Part shown: positions 16,054 to 22,230 of the stretch, piece by piece
Layout: each line of letters starts with the position of its first letter
Numbering within the stretch: the stretch's first letter is position 1
Source of the DNA: UBA6183 sp964545895
GTDB taxonomy: Bacteria > Bacteroidota > Bacteroidia > UKL13-3
Reading direction: 5' to 3'
DNA length: 24,179 nt
NCBI GenBank assembly: GCA_964545895.1
Contig: CAZJHS010000046.1
Location: 1-24,179, forward strand
Translations under genes and position numbers: made by a program
The notes under the pieces: model-generated
What the model saw: only the letters and a program-made list of their open reading frames with translations
Database searches by the model: none
What the model was told of the DNA's origin: nothing

Positions 16054-16065
16054 TTTTACCAAATC
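16054..16065 (-). promoter_or_regulatory. Shared 12-mer upstream of both T9SS cargo genes (copy 1)
   Basis: GATTTGGTAAAA on the minus strand, 57 nt before the ATG of the 2068-residue protein. The same 12-mer occurs at 9713-9702, 56 nt before the ATG of the LamG/T9SS protein. It contains TTTG and may be part of a promoter or a common regulator site. Confidence 0.35.
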
Positions 16066-16110
16066 AATATTTCGTTTAGTTAAAAGCTGGGCATCTTACC
16101 TTAAACAGTG

Positions 16111-16118
16111 TATACTTG
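16111..16118 (+). promoter_or_regulatory. Candidate -7 element of the sensor-kinase gene
   Basis: TATACTTG differs from TAnnTTTG at one position and ends five bases before the ATG at 16124. No good -33 TTTG is seen at the expected distance, so support is weak. If used, the mRNA would be leaderless. Confidence 0.25.
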
Positions 16119-16123
16119 TGGGT

Positions 16124-19063
16124 ATGAATAACCCCCTTATTCTACTATTTTGTGTTTGGTTAATGGCCTTAACCGCTCATGCACAGCACCCCGTGTATAG
16201 GCAACTTAGCAAACCCGATGGATTGCCAAGTAATACAGTGTATGCTAGTTTGCAAGATAAAAACGGCTACCTGTGGTTGGGCACCGAAAAAGGTTTGGTA
16301 AAGTTTGATGGCCATTTATACAAGTTGTACACGCATCCCAATATGACCGGGCAAGCTGTTTCTGATTTGCATATAGATGGATATGGTAGGGTGTGGTGCC
16401 AAAATTTTATTGGGCAACATTTTTATGCACTTAACGATTCGTTGTACTACCCAACGCAATTTAAAACTGCAGGATTTTACACTCCAATTGTAATTGATAA
16501 GCAAAACAATATTTATGTTTCTTGCGATTCTTCTGTTCGGGTATTTAATGCATCATTACAAATAATAGATTCGTTTAAAGTGGGCATGCAGTTGGCCGCT
16601 CCTTTTTTATTTGATGGCAAATACACCTATGCAAATGGTGTTATGTTGGCAAATTACAGTGGTAAAAAAGTATCAGTAATAAATAATAGCTTATTGCTCA
16701 ATCCATACAATGCACGTTCGTATACGTTTAATGTTGCGGGCAATATTTATGTATACGAGAAACCATCAAGCCGAGCTTGCTTGTATCAATTATACCCCAA
16801 ACATAGCATGCATAATTTAGCAATTAATTTGGGCAGTGCAGTTATACAAACGGTTTCGGTAACCCAAGATTCCTTAATTTGGCTTAATACTACCGATGGT
16901 GTTTTTGTGCTTAATAATAAGTTACAACCCATTGCCGTAAATCAGCCCTTGTTTAAAGGTTACAGTATTTCGGGTGTAATACAAGATAAAAATGGTGCTT
17001 ATTGGGTTTCAACATTGGGTAAAGGAGTGTTGTACATTCCACAGCTTAATTCTACTCAATATCGGATTTCTAATGAGTTGTTTTCGCGCAGCTGCATGTT
17101 AAAAAACGGTCAATTACTTGTAGGCGGAAACTCTGGTTTTTTGTACTCTTTACTCCCTGTACAATCTACCTTTAAACCTTTCATAAAGCTAAAAATTAAG
17201 CAACAAGTAAGTGCCATGTTGGTTGATACCACTAATAATGTACTGTTAGTGGCTGGTGGCAGTTTATCTATATACCAAAACAACAAACATTTGGGTTTTG
17301 TAAATGCAGCAGTAAAGGAAGTAAAACGAGTTAACTCAGGAACATATCTTATTGCGGCATCGGGTTTTGTTGGCGTTGTGTGTATGAATGGTGCTTTGTT
17401 TGAACAAAAGTGGCGAAGTAAGCTTGCATTAATTAGTAGCACTACACATTTTAAAGTATATAGAATTTTATCAGATGCAGAAGGATTAAGAAACTTAACT
17501 GTTGCCATAAACAAGTCGTTAGATTCTATTTATGTGGGCACTGCCAAAGGGCTTTTATTAGTAACACCTAATTTAAATAAATTTATAACCTACCAGCAGC
17601 AAGCAATTATTACTACCAATTTAGAGTGGGTTAATCATGATTTGTATCTATCAACAGAAAATAGAGGCATTTTAAAAATAGCAGATGGCAAACTAATATG
17701 GTTATCAAAGCAACTACCACAATTGGGCAACATGGTAACTCGCTTAAAATACGCGAATAATACTTTATACATACTTGCCGAAAATGGAGCTTTTGCTTAT
17801 TCCCCAAACAACAATAAATTACTATCTATTGTTACTGGTTTTGGCCAAAATGGGGTAGAAGAATACCGAGATATAGATGCCGATAATGAGTCTATTTACC
17901 TTTCGGGGGCTGATTTGGTAAAGGTAATTCCACTGCACACCACAGCCAATAAAACCAATGCCGTTAAGCTATTTATTGATCAGGTGTTTTGCAATTATGC
18001 GCCACTTAATAATAAGCATGCAATAAGTCTTTCGGCAACCGAAAATAATATCCGAATTGTATTTAATTTACCTTGGTTAAATTTAAATGATAAACTCACA
18101 TTTACTTATAAATTAAACGATGGCCCGTGGGAAACTATCGAAAATGGTAGTCGTGAACTTAATTTGTTATCGTTATCGCCCAACCATTATAGCATAAAAA
18201 TTAAGGCACAAAGTGCAACCGGTTTTGTATCAAATACCGAAGAAGTAATGTTTGTTATTTTACCTCCAATATGGGAACGTTGGTGGTTTTATATGCTTAT
18301 GATTATGGTTTTGGGAACAGGTTTTTATGTGTTGTATGCATACAGAATAAAGCAAATTAATAAACAAAATAAATTGCTCTCCGAAAATTTAGCACTCGAA
18401 ACAAATCTTCAAAAGTCAATGCTCAGTTCTATCAAAGCACAAATGAATCCGCACTTTATTTTTAATGCGCTTAATACCATTCAATCGTATATTTATTTAA
18501 ACGACAAGCAAAACGCCTCTCGTTTTTTAACAAAGTTTTCTTCGCTTACACGCAAAATTTTAGAAATGAGCAATGCCGATACCATAACTTTAGAAGTTGA
18601 GTTAAGTTCGTTAAGGCTTTATTTAGAGCTTGAAAAAATGCGTTTTGAAGAAAGTTTTATGTTTAATATAGAAGTAGCCGATGATATACAACCCGAACAA
18701 ATTAGACTGCCATCAATGATTTTACAGCCATATGTAGAAAATGCAATTAAGCATGGATTGTTGCATAAAGATGACGACCGAAAATTGTTTATTGGGTTTA
18801 AACTAAGTGGAGCTAATTTAGTGGTTACAATTGATGATAACGGCATTGGCCGAAAACGCTCGGCCGAGATTAATGCTACCCGAAGCGAGCAACACCAGTC
18901 GTTTTCAACCCATGCTAACCAAACCCGATTGGAGTTATTAATGCAAAGCAAAAATACCAAATTGGTGGTAGCGTATAAAGATAAGCTAGATGCTAACGGC
19001 CAAGCATTAGGTACCGTTGTAACGCTTGTAATTCCTGTAGTAAGCCCAAGTTTAGTAAACTAA
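16124..19063 (+). CDS. Reg_prop/Y_Y_Y sensor histidine kinase (LytS-type His_kinase domain)
   Basis: A 979-residue membrane sensor. The signal peptide MNNPLILLFCVWLMALTAHA fixes the ATG at 16124 rather than an in-frame one at 16037. Residues about 21-620 are Reg_prop propeller repeats (GLPSNTVYASLQDKNGYLWLGTEKGL, VIQDKNGAYWVSTLGKGV), followed by a Y_Y_Y-like Ig fold (about 630-710; FTYKLNDGPWETIENGSREL). One span at about 720-742 crosses the inner membrane. The cytoplasmic part has the His_kinase motif QMNPHFIFNALN with phosphoacceptor H777 and a HATPase with N873 in QPYVENAIKHG and DDNGIGR. It phosphorylates most probably the LytTR regulator encoded 59 nt downstream. The gene is divergent from the giant T9SS protein (127 nt between starts). 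The signal sensed is unknown; no receiver is fused. Confidence 0.9.
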   Translation: MNNPLILLFCVWLMALTAHAQHPVYRQLSKPDGLPSNTVYASLQDKNGYLWLGTEKGLVKFDGHLYKLYTHPNMTGQAVSDLHIDGYGRVWCQNFIGQHFYALNDSLYYPTQFKTAGFYTPIVIDKQNNIYVSCDSSVRVFNASLQIIDSFKVGMQLAAPFLFDGKYTYANGVMLANYSGKKVSVINNSLLLNPYNARSYTFNVAGNIYVYEKPSSRACLYQLYPKHSMHNLAINLGSAVIQTVSVTQDSLIWLNTTDGVFVLNNKLQPIAVNQPLFKGYSISGVIQDKNGAYWVSTLGKGVLYIPQLNSTQYRISNELFSRSCMLKNGQLLVGGNSGFLYSLLPVQSTFKPFIKLKIKQQVSAMLVDTTNNVLLVAGGSLSIYQNNKHLGFVNAAVKEVKRVNSGTYLIAASGFVGVVCMNGALFEQKWRSKLALISSTTHFKVYRILSDAEGLRNLTVAINKSLDSIYVGTAKGLLLVTPNLNKFITYQQQAIITTNLEWVNHDLYLSTENRGILKIADGKLIWLSKQLPQLGNMVTRLKYANNTLYILAENGAFAYSPNNNKLLSIVTGFGQNGVEEYRDIDADNESIYLSGADLVKVIPLHTTANKTNAVKLFIDQVFCNYAPLNNKHAISLSATENNIRIVFNLPWLNLNDKLTFTYKLNDGPWETIENGSRELNLLSLSPNHYSIKIKAQSATGFVSNTEEVMFVILPPIWERWWFYMLMIMVLGTGFYVLYAYRIKQINKQNKLLSENLALETNLQKSMLSSIKAQMNPHFIFNALNTIQSYIYLNDKQNASRFLTKFSSLTRKILEMSNADTITLEVELSSLRLYLELEKMRFEESFMFNIEVADDIQPEQIRLPSMILQPYVENAIKHGLLHKDDDRKLFIGFKLSGANLVVTIDDNGIGRKRSAEINATRSEQHQSFSTHANQTRLELLMQSKNTKLVVAYKDKLDANGQALGTVVTLVIPVVSPSLVN

Positions 19064-19109
19064 AATATTGGTTTGGTGAATTAAAATAATGTTAAGAATA
19101 GTTTATAGC

Positions 19110-19117
19110 TAGTTTTG
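19110..19117 (+). promoter_or_regulatory. Candidate -7 element of the LytTR regulator gene
   Basis: TAGTTTTG matches TAnnTTTG fully and ends five bases before the ATG at 19123. The -33 element is not evident. It suggests that the regulator can be transcribed separately from the kinase, starting at or next to its own start codon. Confidence 0.35.
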
Positions 19118-19122
19118 AAACA

Positions 19123-19869
19123 ATGATACGTGCAATAATTATTGATGACGAAAATAAAGCTCGACAGTTGCTTCAGGCAATGCTAGGAGATTTGTGCCCA
19201 GAGGTACAAGTTGAAACCGTATGTAATAATTTAGCAAGTGGTATAAAGGCTATAAAGCAGTATAAGCCAGATTTAGTTTTTCTCGATATTGAAATGCCTG
19301 GTCATAATGGTTTGCAATTGCTTGATTTTTTGGTTGAAGAGGAGATTACTTTTGATATTATTTTTGTTACAGCCTACAGCGATTATGCCATTAATGCATT
19401 TAAGTTAGAAGCAATAGATTATATTTTAAAACCAGTAGATGCTGATCAATTGGTGGCAGCAGTTAATAGGTGTAAAAAAAATCACTTATCAGAGCTTGAA
19501 AAATACCAGCTGCTCAAACATCGTTTCAGTAGGGCAAATCAAGATAAATTGGCTATATCGCAATTAGAAGGTATACGTTTAATTGAGCATGCTAAAATTT
19601 TATATTTAGAAGGCGATGGCTCATACACAAAAATAGTTTGCAATGATGGGCAACAATATACTGCAAGTAAAAATTTAAAATATTTTGAAGGAGCATTAAG
19701 TACCAATACCGATTTTTTTAGATGCCACAAGTCGTTTATCATTAATGTTACCGCGGTACAAAATATTACAAAAGGAGAGAAGCCAATGGCCACCATAAAC
19801 CAACAAGAGCTTTCTGTTTCTGTTGATAAAATTGATGAACTGTTGGATTTACTTGGCGTTAAAAAATAA
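19123..19869 (+). CDS. LytTR-family response regulator
   Basis: A 248-residue regulator. Receiver domain at 1-120 with acidic pocket D8/D9, phospho-acceptor D55 (LVFLDIEMPG), T83 (FVTAYSDYA) and K103 (ILKPVDAD). LytTR DNA-binding domain at about 140-245 (ILYLEGDGSYTKI, YFEGAL, FFRCHKSFIINV). It follows the Reg_prop kinase by 59 nt on the same strand, the usual pairing for LytS-type kinases. It should bind DNA as a phosphorylated dimer; candidate targets include the divergent giant surface-protein gene, by position only. Start is the ATG at 19123, six codons before IIIDDEN. Confidence 0.93.
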   Translation: MIRAIIIDDENKARQLLQAMLGDLCPEVQVETVCNNLASGIKAIKQYKPDLVFLDIEMPGHNGLQLLDFLVEEEITFDIIFVTAYSDYAINAFKLEAIDYILKPVDADQLVAAVNRCKKNHLSELEKYQLLKHRFSRANQDKLAISQLEGIRLIEHAKILYLEGDGSYTKIVCNDGQQYTASKNLKYFEGALSTNTDFFRCHKSFIINVTAVQNITKGEKPMATINQQELSVSVDKIDELLDLLGVKK

Positions 19870-19877
19870 CTTAAGTA

Positions 19878-19898
19878 AAGCCTTTTAATTAAAGGCTT
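19878..19898. terminator. Hairpin between the LytTR regulator and the acyl-CoA synthetase genes
   Basis: AAGCCTTT (19878-19885) and AAAGGCTT (19891-19898) form a perfect 8-bp stem with a TAATT loop, overlapping the stop codon of the synthetase. Both flanks have only short T runs, so termination strength is uncertain, but the place between convergent genes fits. Confidence 0.6.
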
Positions 19899-21783
19899 CA
19901 CCAAGTTTTCGGCTACTTAGCTTTAATTCTATTTCGTTTAAAGATTCTGGATCTTCAATAGTTGATGGTACATTGTAAGGTATTCCATCTGCAATATGGC
20001 GCAATGTTTTACGAAGAATTTTACCACTGCGTGTTTTGGGTAAGCGTTTAACTACCACCGCGTTTTTAAAATAAGCCACTGCGCCAATTTTTTCGCGTAT
20101 TAGAGCTACTAGTTCAGTTTCAATAATTTGCTCCAACACATCTAAGTTATCTTTTAAAACTACTAATGCAACAGGTCTTTGTCCGCGCAATTCATCAGCA
20201 ATACCAAGTACGGCACACTCTGCTACGCTTGGGTGTGAGGCAATTAGTTCTTCCATTTCGCCTGTGCTTAATCGGTGTCCTGCAACATTAATTACATCAT
20301 CAACTCTGCCCATAATGTAGCAGTAACCATCCTCATCTTTATATCCACCATCACCGGTTAAATAGTATCCATCAAAATGCTCTAAGTAGCCTTTTCTAAA
20401 GCGCTCATCATTATTCCAAAGGGTAGGGAGGCAGCCCGGAGGTAGCGGTAGTTTAACCGTAACAAGCCCTTCCTTTCCGGCAGGTAATTCTTCTCCAGCT
20501 TCACTCAATATTTTAATATCATAGCCACATATAGGTAATCCAGCCGAGCCCGATTTGGTAGGTAATTGCTCAATGCCCATCATAATGCCAAGCATTGGCC
20601 ATCCACTTTCTGTTTGCCACCAATGGTCAACCACGGGTTTGTTTAGTAAGTTTTTAATCCAATGGTAAGTAGCAGGGTCTAATCGTTCGCCAGCCAAAAA
20701 CAAAGTTTGCAACGAACTCAAATTGTATTGTTTTAAAATCACCCCTTCATCATCTTCCTTTTTTATGGCACGAATAGCCGTAGGAGCAGTAAACATTACA
20801 TTTACTTTGTGCTGTTCAACCACACGCCAAAATCCACCACTGTTTGGTGTTTTTACAGGCTTTCCTTCATATAATATAGTAGTACATCCATTTAATAATG
20901 GTCCATAAACAATGTAGCTATGGCCAACAACCCAACCCACATCACTAGCTGCCCAAAACACATCACCAGGCTTAGTGTTGTATATAGTTTGCATGCTAAA
21001 TTTTAAAGCCGTGGCATAACCGCCACTATCACGCACTATACCTTTCGGTGTTCCTGTAGTGCCAGATGTGTATAAAACATATAGTGGATGAGTAGATTCG
21101 ACCGATACATAGTTGCATGGTTGTGCTGCTTGTAATAACGTTTCAAAATCAAGTTCGTTGGTGCTATTTAACTTGTCGGTGCTGTTTTTGCGTTGATATA
21201 AAATAGTGTAACTAGGTTTATGTTTTGCTTCATTAATAGCCTTATCCACTAAAGGCTTATAGTGTATTATCTTATCTACTTCAATTCCGTATGATGCAGT
21301 TATGATTGCTTTAGGTTTTGCATCATCAATACGCATAGCCAATTCGTGTGGGGCAAAGCCACCAAATACCACCGAGTGTATAGCTCCAATGCGTGCGCAT
21401 GCTAACATGGCAATAACGGCCTGTGGTATCATAGGCATATAAATAACCACGGTGTCGCCTTTGGTTATACCTAATTGTGATAGTGAGCCGGCAAATTTGG
21501 CTACTAAATTGGTAAGTTCGTTAAAAGTATATTTGGTAACAGTTGCCGTTACAGGCGAATCGTATATAAGTGCAGTTTGATTGCCTCTTCCGTTTTCAAC
21601 ATGTGCATCTAAACATAAATGAGATAAGTTTAACCACCCATCATTGTACCACTCATAAAATCCTTTTACATTTTTTGATAATATGTTTTGTGGCTGCTTT
21701 ATCCAATTGATTTGCTGAGCTTGTTCGGCCCAAAAATCCTCTTTATGATTGATGCTTTTTTGGTATAAATGATGGTAGTTCAT
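19885..21783 (-). CDS. prpE: Short-chain acyl-CoA synthetase (PrpE/ACSS3-like propionate or acetate CoA ligase)
   Basis: A 632-residue AMP-forming synthetase that activates a short acid through an acyl-AMP to acyl-CoA. P-loop YTSGTTGTPKGIVRDSGGY at 238-256 and ASDVGWVVGHSYIVYGPLL are of the PrpE type; typical acetyl-CoA synthetases read YTSGSTGKPKG. The A8 hinge region (TGDGGYKDEDGYCYIMGRVDDVINVAGHRLSTGEMEE) is intact and the catalytic, acetylatable lysine is K588 in KTRSGKILRK. Residues 1-100 hold the N-terminal ACAS_N segment. It is the third gene of an operon after the symporter-kinase fusion and its receiver (75-nt gap). Propionate is the best guess by subfamily; acetate is possible. A hairpin ends one base before the ATG at 21783. 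Confidence 0.9.
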   Translation of the reverse strand: MNYHHLYQKSINHKEDFWAEQAQQINWIKQPQNILSKNVKGFYEWYNDGWLNLSHLCLDAHVENGRGNQTALIYDSPVTATVTKYTFNELTNLVAKFAGSLSQLGITKGDTVVIYMPMIPQAVIAMLACARIGAIHSVVFGGFAPHELAMRIDDAKPKAIITASYGIEVDKIIHYKPLVDKAINEAKHKPSYTILYQRKNSTDKLNSTNELDFETLLQAAQPCNYVSVESTHPLYVLYTSGTTGTPKGIVRDSGGYATALKFSMQTIYNTKPGDVFWAASDVGWVVGHSYIVYGPLLNGCTTILYEGKPVKTPNSGGFWRVVEQHKVNVMFTAPTAIRAIKKEDDEGVILKQYNLSSLQTLFLAGERLDPATYHWIKNLLNKPVVDHWWQTESGWPMLGIMMGIEQLPTKSGSAGLPICGYDIKILSEAGEELPAGKEGLVTVKLPLPPGCLPTLWNNDERFRKGYLEHFDGYYLTGDGGYKDEDGYCYIMGRVDDVINVAGHRLSTGEMEELIASHPSVAECAVLGIADELRGQRPVALVVLKDNLDVLEQIIETELVALIREKIGAVAYFKNAVVVKRLPKTRSGKILRKTLRHIADGIPYNVPSTIEDPESLNEIELKLSSRKLGEAFN

Positions 21784-21784
21784 G

Positions 21785-21815
21785 CGCTTAAATTTTTTAT
21801 AAAGTTATTTAAGCG
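21785..21815 (-). promoter_or_regulatory. Hairpin at the translation start of the acyl-CoA synthetase
   Basis: CGCTTAAAT (21815-21807 on the minus strand) and ATTTAAGCG (21793-21785) form a perfect 9-bp stem with a 13-nt loop. The stem ends one base before the ATG at 21783, so in RNA it would cover the initiation region; as DNA it could be an operator. Confidence 0.4.
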
Positions 21816-21836
21816 TAGTGTAATAAAGAAGTAATC

Positions 21837-21857
21837 TATACTTATTTAGCAAGTATA
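21837..21857 (-). repeat. Inverted repeat right after the receiver-gene stop
   Basis: TATACTT and AAGTATA (7 bp, 7-nt spacer) lie one base after the TAA at 21859-21861. It is AT-only but for one base per arm and without a T run, so it may be a weak RNA processing or termination site, or an operator half of the synthetase promoter. Confidence 0.3.
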
Positions 21858-21858
21858 C

Positions 21859-22230
21859 TTAATCAAGTAATGCGGTAATTTTATTCACTAAATCTTTGTT
21901 CGAAAAAGGTTTGGTTATGTACATTTCTGCACCAAGGTCTAGGCCTTTTTGTATATCAGCATCCTTTGATTTTGCACTTAAAAATACCACCTTACAATTT
22001 TTGTGTTTAGTGCTTTTTTTGATGTGTTTGCAAATAGCATATCCATCAACATCGGGCATCATAATATCAAGTAAAACAACATCAGGTGTGTTTTGTTCAA
22101 GCAGTTCCAGCGTTTCGGTTCCATTACGCGCTATCATTACTTCAAAGCCGCTTTTACGCATCAAAAACTCTAACGACATTAAGATGTATGGGTCGTCATC
22201 AACTACTAAAATTTTATATGCTTGACTCAT
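21859..22230 (-). CDS. Receiver-only response regulator
   Basis: A 123-residue single receiver domain with all key residues: D11 and D12, phospho-acceptor D55 (VVLLDIMMPDVDGY), S85 and K107 (YITKPFS). No output domain follows; it ends directly after the last helix. The ATG at 22230-22228 (MSQAYKILVV) lies inside the end of the upstream kinase gene, giving a 17-nt overlap and probably coupled translation; a TTG three codons earlier is less likely. Its partner is almost certainly the fused symporter-kinase. In CrbS/CrbR systems the corresponding regulator carries an HTH; here output must go through protein contact, a phosphorelay, or another regulator elsewhere. Confidence 0.92.
   Translation of the reverse strand: MSQAYKILVVDDDPYILMSLEFLMRKSGFEVMIARNGTETLELLEQNTPDVVLLDIMMPDVDGYAICKHIKKSTKHKNCKVVFLSAKSKDADIQKGLDLGAEMYITKPFSNKDLVNKITALLD

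Noticed and set aside
15997..16123. Apparent overlap of the giant surface-protein and sensor-kinase genes through upstream in-frame starts (16062 and 16037)
   Set aside because: Both proteins have clear signal peptides beginning at 15996 and 16124; the extensions are polar and would mask them.
19539..19904. Antisense reading frame across the LytTR domain
   Set aside because: It has no recognisable domain and lies opposite a clearly conserved coding sequence; codon pattern supports only the plus strand.
21896..22225. Plus-strand frame opposite the receiver gene
   Set aside because: The minus strand encodes a complete receiver domain; the antisense product resembles no family.
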